The notes under the pieces: generated by a model
Database searches by the model: none
What the model saw: the letters and a program-made list of their open reading frames with translations, nothing else
What the model was told of the DNA's origin: nothing
Position numbers and translations under genes: made by a program
Part shown: in pieces, positions 1 through 8,778 of the stretch
How positions within the stretch are numbered: the first letter of the stretch is position 1
How the letters are laid out: each line of letters opens with the position of its first letter
Assembly: GCA_963823215.1 (NCBI GenBank)
Contig: CAWGKT010000001.1
Location: 1 to 64,000, forward strand
DNA: 64,000 nucleotides
From: CAIWHR01 sp963823215
GTDB taxonomy: Bacteria > Pseudomonadota > Gammaproteobacteria > Burkholderiales > Casimicrobiaceae
Direction: 5' to 3'

Positions 1-444
1 CACCCGGTGTTCCGGCACCTCCGGTCGCACCCGCAGAACCGGTCGCACCAGTGGCGCCTATGGCACCGGTGAAGCCCGCGCCGGTGACACCCGTTGCGCC
101 CATCGCTCCCGTCGCGCCGGTGGCACCTGTTGCACCGAACGCTACCGTCGCATTGGCCGAGCAGTCCGGTGCCGGGTTGGAAGCGCACGAGGGCTTGTCT
201 GGATCGCTGCGGTCGTGAGAAACGGAATCGTGACCTGGCCGTCGGTGCCGTTGACGAGCAGCCCCAACAGTCCGCCAGCGCTGTCGCGCACGGCGAAATT
301 GCCGGCGGGCAGCGTGCGGATCTCAACGTCCGCGGCGCACAACTGCTGGCTGGTGGCCGCAAGGGCGAGTGCCAGTGCCGCGTAAGCGGCCGCTTTGCGA
401 AGCGATTCATGAGCGCGTTCTCCCGGTGCGACGGCGTCGCGCAA
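1..444 (-). pseudogene. Collagen-like (Gly-Ala-Thr repeat) secreted protein, frame-broken and cut by the window edge
   Basis: Seen: the 5' part (from about 444 down to about 215) encodes a hydrophobic Ala/Leu-rich signal peptide and a short domain ending near the motif VTIPFLTTAAIQT. In that frame a TAG follows at 142-144. In a neighbouring frame, from about 215 down to base 1, the sequence reads through DPDKPSCASNPAPDCS into at least 15 Gly-X-Y triplets, mostly Gly-Ala-Thr, and then leaves the window. One indel between about 200 and 220 would join the two frames. Gly-X-Y repeats of this kind form collagen-like rods on surface proteins. The start is uncertain; the one used overlaps the preceding IPTL-CTERM gene by 38 bases, suggesting coexpression. 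Whether the break is real or a sequencing error cannot be told here. Confidence 0.6.
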
Positions 445-1264
445 TCGTATCGCTTACCGGCAAGGCCGTGCGGCGGCGCAAGTCGAGACCTGCGACGAGC
501 GCGAGCAGCGCTGCAAGGACGCCTAGCATCAGCGTCGACAGCGCAGGAATAACTCGGACTTCGCCGGTTGGCGGGGTTGGGGTTCCGAACCGGCCCGTCG
601 CGTTACCGCCCCCGCCTTCGTTGGTCTGATTGGGCGCGAGATGCTGGCCGGTCGCCCAGACGTCGGTGACACCGACGTGGGCGATCTGCTGCGTGCCGGT
701 TCCGGTCAGGTTGATCGAGGCAACCTGCCCTGGGGCCGAGCTACGGAACTGGATGGGCTGCGGCGTCGTGCCGGTGATCTCCAGGACGCCGGTGATCGTG
801 TGCACGCTGCCAACGGCGAACACGTAGTTCTTGCCGATCGATGTAACGAAACGCGCGTTCGCGAACGACGAGCTGCCCGATATCGTCGCGCTGGCAAGCG
901 CACACAGGTCACGGAAACGCACCGTGCCGGTGCCGGCGAGGAATCCGCCGCTGTTCGACCAGTTGCCGCCAAGTTCGATGGCGCCGCTGCCGCCATCGAG
1001 CACGCCGCCCGGTTGGATTGTGACGTTCCGCGCGTTCAGCACCTGGCCGCCGCCGAGCTGCAGCGTGCCGGCAACGATCAGGTCGGTGCAGCCGAGGTCG
1101 AGCGTGCCGCCATTGAGGCTGCCGATCGCGTTGGCTGGAACGATGACATCAGCCGCCGCGAGTACAGGGTGCAGCAACAGCACGATTGCCGCAGTGCGCA
1201 GCCCATAACGGGCGACGACCCGAGCGAACTGCGTCGTTGCTTCGATTCCCCTCTCCCTATCCAC
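407..1264 (-). CDS. Secreted IPTL-CTERM-type sorting-signal protein
   Basis: A 285-residue protein with an N-terminal signal peptide (residues about 20-37), then a Gly/Thr/Asn-rich beta-helix-like body with phrases such as GGTLDLG and GGVLDGGSGAIELGG. Close to the C-terminus comes VIPALSTLMLGVLAALLALVAG followed by Arg-rich residues. That tail (Ile-Pro-x-Leu-Ser motif, membrane helix, basic cluster) matches the IPTL-CTERM sorting signal known from beta- and gammaproteobacterial exported proteins. The tail is longer than usual after the basic cluster because the frame runs on into the next gene. Function beyond being a surface or secreted protein is unknown. It lies upstream of, and overlaps, the collagen-like gene on the same strand, so the two are probably cotranscribed. 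Confidence 0.75.
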   Translation of the reverse strand: MDRERGIEATTQFARVVARYGLRTAAIVLLLHPVLAAADVIVPANAIGSLNGGTLDLGCTDLIVAGTLQLGGGQVLNARNVTIQPGGVLDGGSGAIELGGNWSNSGGFLAGTGTVRFRDLCALASATISGSSSFANARFVTSIGKNYVFAVGSVHTITGVLEITGTTPQPIQFRSSAPGQVASINLTGTGTQQIAHVGVTDVWATGQHLAPNQTNEGGGGNATGRFGTPTPPTGEVRVIPALSTLMLGVLAALLALVAGLDLRRRTALPVSDTIARRRRTGRTRS

Positions 1265-1846
1265 TTCCGCGGCCCGTCCCGAATCCAGTGGGCATCGCGC
1301 ATTTAGTTGAGGGCGACGTTAGTTGCATGCTCACGCGCTGTCAACTGAACCGCACGACCAAAGTTGCAATGACCGCCAGCGGGGCCAAAGACACGACGAA
1401 CGTGTGGCAGAGGATACAAAGTGTCGCCAAATATTCATTCGTCGGCAAGAGGCAGTCGATCCAACGTCTCGACGCGCCGTCGAGAGGTGCGTGGCACGTC
1501 TTGACTTGCGCGGGCCGACGGGAAGCTGGGGTGATCGAGGGTCGCCGCGAGATTGCGATGAATCGCGCTTCGACGCACGACGAAAATGAACGGCCGCGTT
1601 CCCGCCGGCGAACGTCAGCTTTGCGCAAAAGCGACAGGCAGCAACGGGTCGTTCGCGCCCATTCGCCGGTTGAACCGAATGGGCCGCGCGCGGGAGGCGC
1701 TGGCGCGGCCGCGAATACGATCGTCCCGACTGGACATCACTTCCAGACTGCGACAGCATGTCAATCAGTAGATCGGCACTTCAGCGCACCCGAATGCGTC
1801 GTTTCCCGGGTCGAGTTGCAGGCCCCGTGCATCGAACATCTGTCCA
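1265..1846. other. Gene-free stretch with one perfect hairpin
   Basis: No open frame here has convincing protein character on either strand. One structural element is visible: a perfect 9-bp inverted repeat, GCCCATTCG at 1657-1665 and CGAATGGGC at 1676-1684, with a 10-base loop. No T-run follows, so it is not a standard terminator. Confidence 0.5.
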
Positions 1847-1878
1847 TTGACAGCGTCGGTGAAATGACATATTGTCAT
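1847..1878 (+). promoter_or_regulatory. tumEA promoter with palindromic operator over the -10
   Basis: Seen: TTGACA at 1847-1852, a 17-base spacer, and TATTGT at 1870-1875, a near-consensus sigma-70 promoter. The perfect inverted repeat ATGACA-TAT-TGTCAT (1864-1878) covers the -10. Transcription would start near 1882, only about 10 bases before the ATG at 1892, leaving almost no leader. Inference: the palindrome is the operator through which the TumA-like antitoxin represses its own operon, the usual arrangement for toxin-antitoxin pairs. Confidence 0.7.
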
Positions 1879-1891
1879 GGCCTGATATGAT

Positions 1892-2302
1892 ATGCAGAAT
1901 AGCGGACCCGAATACGGACTTGAATTCCTGCTGGCTTTCGATGGCCGCATCCATCATCTCGAAGAGGGCTACTGGATCAAGTTCGAGATCGAGCGCGTCA
2001 CGGCGGCCAAGGAACGCCCGCACGGTTTGTCCTACTCGTTCACGCTGCACGCGCCGGATGGCACGCGGTTGGTCGGCTTCGACAACGCCCATGCCGTTTC
2101 GGCCGCGGGCGGCCGGTTCAAACGCAAGCCGCCGGCGACAGATCATTGGCACCGGACGGAGACCGATCCAGGGCGACCGTATCAGTTCAAGAGCGCAGAG
2201 ACCCTGATCGACGACTTTTTCGACGAGGTGGAACGGGTGTTGGGTGAGCGCGGAGTTGGGACGACGGTCGTCGCAGTGGAAGAAACACGGAGGTCGAAAT
2301 GA
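1892..2302 (+). CDS. tumE: TumE-family toxin (DUF6516-like)
   Basis: A 136-residue protein recognised by overall pattern as a TumE/DUF6516-type toxin. A short beta-rich N-terminus reads GLEFLLAFDGRIHHLEEGYWIKFE, and a conserved middle resembles HGLSYSFTLHAPDGTRLVGFDNAH. A C-terminal acidic helix contains LIDDFFDEVERVL. The family is known as the toxin half of TumE-TumA pairs; its molecular target is not something the sequence shows. The next gene starts inside the last codons (ATGA overlap at 2299-2302), so the pair is translationally coupled. Toxin-first order is typical of this family. The ATG at 1892 lies about 10 bases after the predicted transcription start and has no Shine-Dalgarno sequence. 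Confidence 0.75.
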   Translation: MQNSGPEYGLEFLLAFDGRIHHLEEGYWIKFEIERVTAAKERPHGLSYSFTLHAPDGTRLVGFDNAHAVSAAGGRFKRKPPATDHWHRTETDPGRPYQFKSAETLIDDFFDEVERVLGERGVGTTVVAVEETRRSK

Positions 2303-2676
2303 CCAAGTACAAGGTTCAAAATCTGCGCTCGTTACGCGAAGAGATGAAGGCGGTGGCGCGCGGCGAGCGGGCCCCCCCGGTAGACGCGGCCAAGCCGAGC
2401 TTCAATTCAGTCGATGCCGTGGTGCGCTTGTTGACCCCGGAAAACCGGCAGCTTCTCGCCATCATTCGGGATCGCAAGCCACAATCGGTTGCGGAGCTCG
2501 TGGAGATGAGCGGGCGGGCGCAGCCCAACCTCACGCGCACGCTGGCAAAGATGGAGTCCGCCGGTTTCATCACGATGAAGGCGGTGGGCCGCCGCAAGGC
2601 CCCGAGCGTCGCCGTCAAGAAGATCGTCGTCGAGATCGATCCTTGCTCGGATCGCGACCTGCTCAACGTCGCATAG
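2299..2676 (+). CDS. tumA: TumA-family antitoxin, winged-helix DNA-binding protein
   Basis: A 125-residue protein with a MarR/HVO_A0114-like winged helix in the middle: LLTPENRQLLAIIRDRKPQS, then VAELVEMSGRAQPNLTRTLAKMESAGFI as helix-turn-helix, followed by a basic wing (VGRRKAPSVAVKK). This is the antitoxin and autoregulator expected next to a TumE toxin. Start chosen: the ATG overlapping the toxin stop as ATGA. It probably binds the palindrome at 1864-1878. The N-terminal 40 residues (basic, then Pro-rich) likely contact the toxin; this is inference. Directly after its stop, TGGCCAAAT-type repeats lead into the tRNA-Ser fragment, placing the pair at the edge of a possible island. Confidence 0.75.
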   Translation: MTKYKVQNLRSLREEMKAVARGERAPPVDAAKPSFNSVDAVVRLLTPENRQLLAIIRDRKPQSVAELVEMSGRAQPNLTRTLAKMESAGFITMKAVGRRKAPSVAVKKIVVEIDPCSDRDLLNVA

Positions 2677-2768
2677 CGTGGCCAAATCCGTGGCCAAATC
2701 GTGGGATTCGAGGGGCCTTTAGGGGATCATTTCCCTCTGCGCTTGCGTTTGGAGCCCTTGGGCGGGAC

Positions 2769-2794
2769 GGGTTCGAATCCCTGCGTCTCCGCCA
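2769..2794 (+). repeat. tRNA-Ser 3' end fragment (candidate att scar)
   Basis: The 26 bases starting GGGTTCGAATCCC and ending CGTCTCCGCCA form a T-arm, 3' acceptor strand and CCA end. The acceptor strand would pair with GGAGACG, the 5' end of many bacterial tRNA-Ser genes, but no such 5' half lies upstream. It is therefore an isolated 3' end, as left by integration of an element into a tRNA gene. The full tRNA-Ser would lie left of this window. Confidence 0.6.
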
Positions 2795-2809
2795 GATGAA
2801 CTGACAAGG

Positions 2810-2834
2810 GCCATTGTTTATCAATGGCTTTTTT
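2810..2834 (+). terminator. Rho-independent terminator
   Basis: GCCATTG (2810-2816), loop TTTAT, CAATGGC (2822-2828), then a T-rich tract (TTTTTTGTTTT). It sits 15 bases after the tRNA-Ser 3' fragment and is probably the original terminator of that tRNA gene. It also separates tumEA from the ribonucleotide reductase gene. Confidence 0.8.
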
Positions 2835-3081
2835 GTTTTGTGCGCGTTGCGGTGTAGAAGACAAGCGAGCAAATGCAGAATCAGAATCATCGGGTGGAAC
2901 CTGAATCACCGCGTTTGACTCCGGGCCATGTGTCCGGATACAACGGAGGCGATCGGCCACGTCGTGCCGGACATTCGGGTCGGACCGCCGCGTCCCGGCG
3001 CGTGAGAAGATATCGTATTCGGTACCGTATCAAGATGTCGTTCCGCTCACCTGCGCGCGGCGACCTCATCCAACAGTCCCC

Positions 3082-6054
3082 ATGAAGCGCGACGACCTCA
3101 AATCCATCCGTCCGATCCCGGCCGACTCGTTGGCTCCGCAATCCATCTCCGACGGAGGTTCTCCTGGAGAAATACGCCAAGGGGAGCGAGTCGACCATCG
3201 ACGCGGTGCGGCGCCGCGTGGCGCGCGCACTGGCCGCCGTCGAGGCGCCGGCGCAGCGCGAACGATGGGAGGAAGCGTTCTTCCATGCGCAGGCAAATGG
3301 CTTCATCCCCGGCGGGCGAATCAACTCCGCCGCCGGCACGGACCTCAAGGCAACGCTGTTCAATTGCTTCGTCCAACCGGTGGGCGACAGCATTTCCGGC
3401 GACGCGAACGGCGTCGGCATCTATGTCGCGCTCAACGAGGCGGCCGAGACCATGCGTCGAGGCGGGCGGCGTCGGCTACGACTTCTCGTCCATCCGTCCC
3501 CAGGGCGCACACGTAAGAGGCACGAACAGTCGCGCCAGCGGACCTCTGTCGTACATGCGGGTGTTCGACCAGAGTTGCGAGACCGTGGAGTCCGCAGGAT
3601 CGCGACGCGGCGCCCAGATGGGTATCCTCCGTTGCGATCACCCCGATATCGAGGCGTTCATCCACGCCAAGGACGACGGCAGCTCACCAATTTCAATCTG
3701 TCGGTGGCGGTGACCGATGCCTTCGTCGCGGCGATGCGCGACAACGCCGATTGGGAACTCGTGCACCGGGCTCCGCCGGCGCCTGACCTTCTCGCGGCCG
3801 GCGCGCACCAGCGCGACGACGATCTGTGGGTGTATCGCACCGTGCGCGCACGCGCGCTGTGGGACCAGATCATGCTGTCGACGTACGACCACGCCGAGCC
3901 GGGCGTGGTGTTCATCGATCCGATGAATCGCGACAACAACCTCTCGTACTGCGAGACCATCGAGGCGTGCAATCCCTGCGGCGAACAACCGCTACCCGCC
4001 TACGGTTGCTGCGACCTGGGCAGCGTCGACCTCACCCGCTTTGTCGACGAACCGTTCACACCCGGGGCACGCTTCGATTTCTCCGGCTTCGCCGCCACGG
4101 TGGCCGTCGGCGTGCGCATGCTCGACAACGTGCTCGAAGTGACCGCGTGGCCGCTGCCGCAGCAGCAAAGGGAGGCGCTGAGACAAGCGCCGCGTCGGGT
4201 TGGGCTTCACCGGCCTCGGGCGACGCGCTCATCGAGCTGGATCTGCGCTACGACAGCGCGGAGGCGCGCGCGATGGCAGCCCGCATCGCCGGGAGCCATG
4301 CGTGATGCCGCCTACATGGCCTCGGTGGAGATCGCCAAGGAGAAGGGTTCGTTTCCCGATCTCGACGCGGAGCGGTACCTGGCGGCGCCCCGCTTCGCGT
4401 CGCGGTTGCCCGAGCCGATCAAGTCCGCGATCCGCGCCTACGGCATTCGCAACAGCCATCTCCTGTCGATCGCGCCCACGGGCACCATTTCGCTCGCCTT
4501 CGCCGACAACGCGTCGAACGGGATCGAGCCTGCGTTCAGCTGGTTCTACACGCGCAAGAAGCGCATGCCCGACGACACGATGAAGGAATACGTCGTCGAG
4601 GACCATGCCTATCGCCTGTTCAAGCACCTCCACGGCATCGACGACGAGGTCGTGCTGCTGCCGTTCGATGCCGACCCGGGAGCGCCCGGCGGAACGGTGT
4701 GGACCGATGCCGACGGCAAGCGCCGCGCGATGCTCACCCCCGCGTTCGTCAGCGCACTGCAGATGAGCGCGCAGGATCACATGGCGATGAACGCGGCGGT
4801 GCAGCCGTTCATCGACACGGCGATCAGCAAGACGGTGAACGTCCCCGCCGACTACCCGTTCGACGCCTTCAAGGACCTCTACTTCGAGGCGTGGAAGGCC
4901 GGGCTCAAGGGCATCGCCACCTATCGCCCCAACAGCGTGCTGGGCGCGGTGCTAGAAGTCGCGCTCGCCGGCCGCGCCGGCGGCGGAGCCGCAGGATTTC
5001 GACACGGCCGACCCGGATCGGCGCATCCGCCTCGACCGCGCGCATGCAGCCGCCGCTGTCCAGCCTGCGCTGGCCGGGCCGCCCGGAGCTGACCAACGGG
5101 AATCCCTGCTGGACCTACGTCGTTCGCCATCCGCTGGGCGACTTCGCGGTGTTCATCGGCCACATCGAGGACGGCACGCTCCTACTCCGTTCGAAGTGTG
5201 GATCAACGGCGCGGAGCAGCCGCGCGGCCTGGGCGCCATCGCCAAGACGCTGTCGATGGACATGCGCACCGACGATCGCGCGTGGCTGGACATGAAGCTC
5301 TCCGCGTTGCAGAAGGCGGGCGGCGACGACGGCTTCGAGATGGCGATGCCGCCGGACGGCCGCAAGGTGCGCGTGCCGAGCCTCGTGTCGGGCTTCGCGA
5401 AGCTCATCCGCTATCGCTGCAACGAACTCGGCGCCTTCGCCGGCGACGGCACCGGCAAGACGCCGGTCGTCGACGCGCTGATGGGCCCGAAGGAGCCCAA
5501 AGCCGGTCCGGACGGCACGCTCTCCTGGACCGTGGATGTGGTGAACCACGGCACCGGGCGACGACTTCGTGCTGTTCCTGAAGGAACTGGTGATGCCCGA
5601 CGGGCAGCGCCGGCCCTACTCGATGTGGCTGTCGGGCGAGTACCCGCGCGTGCTGGACGGCCTCTGCAAGGCGCTGTCGCTCGACATGCGCGTGTACGAC
5701 CCCGCGTGGATCGGCATGAAGCTGCGCAAGCTCCTGAATTACGGCGAGCCGAACGGCGTCCTTCATGGCGCGCACGCCGGGATCGGACAAGGCGCAGATC
5801 TATCCGTCGACGATCGCGTATCTCGCGCAATTGATGATCCACCGCTACGCGATGCTCGGCATACTTACCGAGCAGGGTTACCCGGTGGAACATGCCGGCA
5901 TCCTCGCGGTGCCGCCGGCCGAGCAGGCAGCGGAGCGCGGTGCTGAAGACGCTGCCCGGAAAGAAATGCCCCGAGTGCGGCAACAAGGCGCTGATCCGCA
6001 AGGACGGCTGCGACTTCTGCACCGACTGTGGCTACACCGGCGCCTGCGGCTGAC
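3082..6054 (+). pseudogene. nrdJ: Adenosylcobalamin-dependent (class II) ribonucleotide reductase, heavily frame-broken
   Basis: Encodes the B12-dependent enzyme that reduces ribonucleotides to deoxyribonucleotides. Recognisable blocks occur in order: LEKYAKGSESTIDAVRRRVA, GGRINSAAGTD, LFNCFVQPVGDSISGD, GGVGYDFSSIRPQGA, SAGSRRGAQMGIL and LTNFNLSVAVTDAF. Then come the active-site loop EACNPCGEQPLPAYG, SIAPTGTISL, TYRPNSVLG, two TSCPD-like repeats, and the C-terminal zinc-ribbon GKKCPECGNKALIRKDGC ending at 6054. The blocks lie in three different frames, with breaks near 3155, 3455, 3683, 4185, 4220, 4300, 5000, 5180, 5560, 5765 and 5940. The motifs are intact and I see no in-frame stops between breaks, so indel errors in the assembly or very recent decay are both possible. 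I found no cobalamin riboswitch upstream. Start: the ATG at 3082 opens the first conserved frame. Confidence 0.85.
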
Positions 6055-6090
6055 GCACCTGCGCTGGACTGCGACGTCGCGCCTGTCGGC

Positions 6091-6795
6091 ATGCAGATGC
6101 ATTCGCCCGACCCGGCCTTAACCGATTTCGGGCGCGCACGCGAAAACCTCCGGCTGGCGGTAAAACTGTCGCTGGGCTTCGTCGCCGTGCTCTGGCTCAT
6201 CCCGACGCTGGGTTGGGGGCTCGAGCTGGAGCGTTTTGGCGTGCGTCCCCGGCAATGGATCGGTCTGCCCGGGATTCTGGTGGCGCCGATGCTGCATGCC
6301 GGCTTCATGCACCTGATCGCCAATTCGCTGCCCTTGGCGGTACTCGGCACCGCGATGTTGGTGCTCTACCCGACTGCGGCCTTTCGGGTATTGCCGGCGG
6401 TCTACCTGGGGCCGGGAATCGCCGTGTGGCTGTTCGCCAACGATGGCGTCCACGTCGGCGCCAGCGGTCTCGTCTACGGCCTGGTCAGCTATATCTTCGT
6501 GGCCGGCCTGATTCGACGCGATCGGCGCGCCATCGCCGCGTCAATGCTCGTCGCGTTCATGTACGGCACCTTGATCTGGGGTGTGCTGCCGATCAGGGTC
6601 GGAGTCTCGTGGGAAACCCATCTGGCGGCAGCGCTGATTGGCGTATCGATGGCGATCATGTTGCGGCACCGAGACAATCCGCCGCGCGTTCGTTATTCAT
6701 GGGAGGACGAGGAAGGCGGACCGGGTGATCCAGGCGAGCAAGAAGGATACGACGACCCGCAACCTGGCAACAGCGATACCGTACAACGGTCTTGA
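6091..6795 (+). CDS. Rhomboid-family intramembrane serine protease
   Basis: A polytopic membrane protein with the rhomboid signature: HAGFMHLIANSLPL in an early helix, the nucleophile motif HVGASGLVYGL (Ser at 6463-6465), and the partner His in SWETHLAAALIG (6619-6621). Together these give the Ser-His dyad of rhomboid proteases, which cleave transmembrane substrates inside the bilayer. About six membrane helices are visible, followed by an acidic Gly/Asp-rich cytoplasmic tail. The ATG at 6091 is preferred because an in-frame ATG at 6028 would place the start inside the 3' end of the ribonucleotide reductase gene; either is possible. The substrate is unknown. It follows the ribonucleotide reductase gene by 36 bases and could share its transcript. 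Confidence 0.8.
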   Translation: MQMHSPDPALTDFGRARENLRLAVKLSLGFVAVLWLIPTLGWGLELERFGVRPRQWIGLPGILVAPMLHAGFMHLIANSLPLAVLGTAMLVLYPTAAFRVLPAVYLGPGIAVWLFANDGVHVGASGLVYGLVSYIFVAGLIRRDRRAIAASMLVAFMYGTLIWGVLPIRVGVSWETHLAAALIGVSMAIMLRHRDNPPRVRYSWEDEEGGPGDPGEQEGYDDPQPGNSDTVQRS

Positions 6796-6998
6796 GACCA
6801 GGATTCCGGGGAGGCCGTTTCCGAAGTCTATGTCGGATTCGCTTACATCTATGGGATTCGCTCGGTGAGGTATTTCTGAAGCAATCTGGCTTGGGCATAC
6901 GAAACAAGGAGTTGGGATTACGACGTCCCGCGGCATGAGTATTGCATTTGGTGCGCTGGGCAATCAACGTGCGTTTGCGTCAAGGTCTCTGGGCAATC

Positions 6999-7106
6999 AT
7001 GGTCTCTATCTGGTGGCTTCTTTGGGCGTTCGTCATTGGTGGCTACTCCGGCATGCTGCTGATCTCGCTGCTGCTGGTCGCGCGTAGGGCGAGAGCGCCG
7101 AGCTAG
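6999..7106 (+). CDS. 35-residue single-span membrane peptide
   Basis: A short frame ATG..TAG encodes MVSIWWLLWAFVIGGYSG, a second hydrophobic run (MLLISLLLVA) and a basic tail (RRARAPS). The layout, one Trp-rich membrane helix with a positive C-terminus, resembles small phage or membrane-stress peptides, but no family can be named. No strong Shine-Dalgarno is visible, so this is a tentative gene. The flanks (6796-6998 and 7107-7253) hold nothing else I can support. Confidence 0.4.
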   Translation: MVSIWWLLWAFVIGGYSGMLLISLLLVARRARAPS

Positions 7107-7253
7107 GCCGTAACGGAGGATTCGATTCTCGCCCCGCGGCTGCTGCGCCGTGGCCGAGGGCGATTGCATCCGCGTTGTCCCTGACGTCGGGGACTCGGTA
7201 GACTACGGCTCGATGGAAGCCGATGTCATCCGCATATTGTCCCGCGTGGTCCG

Positions 7254-8762
7254 GTGGCGGCGCCCGAGCAGATCCTGATCCCGCGTCCGGAAGCCGAAGG
7301 GCGGCCCGAGCTCGCGCTCGCCGACCGCGCGTTCGCCCGTGCAGCCGGCTCTCCCCCGATCGAGGGCAATGCGGTGCGGCTGCTGCAGGATGCCGGGGAG
7401 AACTATCCGGCGTGGCTCGCCGCGATCCGCGCCGCCGAATATTCGATTCTGTTCGAGAACTACATCGTCGAGGATGACACAGTCGGGCGCGAATTCGCCG
7501 ACGCGCTGGCAGCGAAGGCGCGCGCCGGGGTCGAGGTCCGGATCGTCTACGATTGGCTGGGCTCCCGTGGAGCTGGAGCGCTGTGGACACAACTGACAAA
7601 TGCCGGCGCGCGCGTCCTCGCGTTCAATCGACCGCGCCTCGACAGCCCGCTCGGCTGGCTGTCACGCGATCACCGCAAGACCATCGTCATTGACGGCGGC
7701 ATCGGCTACGTCTCGGGGCTGTGTGTCAGCGCGAAATGGCTGGGCGACGCGGCACGGCGGATGGAGCCCTGGCGCGACACGGGCATCGAGATTCGCGGCC
7801 CGGCGGTGGCCGAACTGACGCGCGCGTTCGAGACGGTCTGGCACGCCTGTGGCGGCGGGCCGCCACAGGCTTATCGTGTCGACGCCACCGACGTGTGCGC
7901 GCCGGCCGGTGACGTGCGCCTGCGCGTGGTTGCCGGAACGCCCAATGCGACCGGGACGTATCGCCTCGATCTAGTGATCGCATCGCTTGCCCGCCACCGC
8001 CTTTGGATCTGCGACGCGTACTTCGTTGGAACGACCGCCTACGTTCAGGCACTCGCGGCCGCCGCACGCGACGGTGTCGACGTCCGGCTGCTGGTACCGG
8101 GCGCGAGCGACATTCCGATGCTGTCGCCGCTGTCGCGCGTCGGCTACCGAGCGTTGCTCGAAGCGGGTGTCCGTGTCTTCGAGTGGAACGGCACGATGCT
8201 GCACGCCAAGACCGCCGTCGCCGACGGACTCTGGGCGCGGATCGGCTCGACCAATCTCAACATCGCGAGCTGGATGGGGAACTACGAGCTCGATGTTGCC
8301 GTCGAGAACCGGCGGTTCGGCGAGGTCATGGCCGCGCAATACGAGATCGATCTCGCCGGCGCCACCGAAATCGTGCTCACGGGGCGCAATCGCGTCGGGC
8401 CGACTGAGCCACGAAGTGGCCCGGTGGCGCGACGGGCGCGATCGGGCAGCGCGACGCGCGTCGCCGCCGGCGCCGTCAGCGTCGGCAGCGCGTTGAGCGC
8501 GGCACTCACGAACCGTCGCACGCTCGGCGCCACCGAGGCCGGCTTGCTGGCCAAGGTGAGCATGGGCGCCATCGGATTCGCGATCGTCGCCGCGCTATGG
8601 CCGCAGGTGGTCGCATGGCCGCTCGCCGCGCTGGCAGCTTGGATTGGCCTGGCGTGGCTCGCCAAGGCGCACGCGCTGCGCCGCCAGGGCCGTCAGGCCG
8701 TTGCCGCGCCTCCCGCGGCCCCGCGGCCGTACGAACGGTGGCGACGGCGGGGCGTAGCTTGA
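7254..8762 (+). CDS. Phospholipase D-superfamily enzyme, cardiolipin synthase-like
   Basis: A 502-residue protein with the two HxK(x4)D catalytic motifs of the PLD superfamily: HRKTIVID (H140, K142, D147) and HAKTAVADG (H317, K319, D324, followed by GSTN). Bacterial relatives join two phosphatidylglycerols into cardiolipin or transfer phosphatidyl groups. Unlike canonical cardiolipin synthase, the membrane helices are at the C-terminus (two hydrophobic spans around residues 435-475) rather than the N-terminus, so it is probably anchored by its tail. The GTG at 7254 is the first start of the long frame. It ends right at the promoter of the tRNA-Arg gene. Confidence 0.85.
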   Translation: MAAPEQILIPRPEAEGRPELALADRAFARAAGSPPIEGNAVRLLQDAGENYPAWLAAIRAAEYSILFENYIVEDDTVGREFADALAAKARAGVEVRIVYDWLGSRGAGALWTQLTNAGARVLAFNRPRLDSPLGWLSRDHRKTIVIDGGIGYVSGLCVSAKWLGDAARRMEPWRDTGIEIRGPAVAELTRAFETVWHACGGGPPQAYRVDATDVCAPAGDVRLRVVAGTPNATGTYRLDLVIASLARHRLWICDAYFVGTTAYVQALAAAARDGVDVRLLVPGASDIPMLSPLSRVGYRALLEAGVRVFEWNGTMLHAKTAVADGLWARIGSTNLNIASWMGNYELDVAVENRRFGEVMAAQYEIDLAGATEIVLTGRNRVGPTEPRSGPVARRARSGSATRVAAGAVSVGSALSAALTNRRTLGATEAGLLAKVSMGAIGFAIVAALWPQVVAWPLAALAAWIGLAWLAKAHALRRQGRQAVAAPPAAPRPYERWRRRGVA

Positions 8763-8768
8763 TATAAT
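8763..8768 (+). promoter_or_regulatory. -10 element of the tRNA-Arg promoter
   Basis: A perfect TATAAT lies 10 bases before the tRNA 5' end, followed by a GC-rich discriminator typical of stable-RNA promoters. The -35 region around 8740-8745 is poor. Confidence 0.6.
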
Positions 8769-8778
8769 CGCCGCTCGC

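Noticed and set aside
1..140. CRISPR-like short tandem repeat at the left edge
   Set aside because: The periodicity is 9 bases and encodes Gly-Ala-Thr triplets of a collagen-like protein.
2761..2795. tmRNA 3' end
   Set aside because: The acceptor strand CGTCTCC fits tRNA-Ser (5' GGAGACG) better than tmRNA, and no tag-peptide frame or tmRNA 5' end is present.
2842..3081. Possible cobalamin riboswitch upstream of the B12-dependent ribonucleotide reductase
   Set aside because: Looked for the conserved B12-box and core helices and saw none. The stretch also has no gene.
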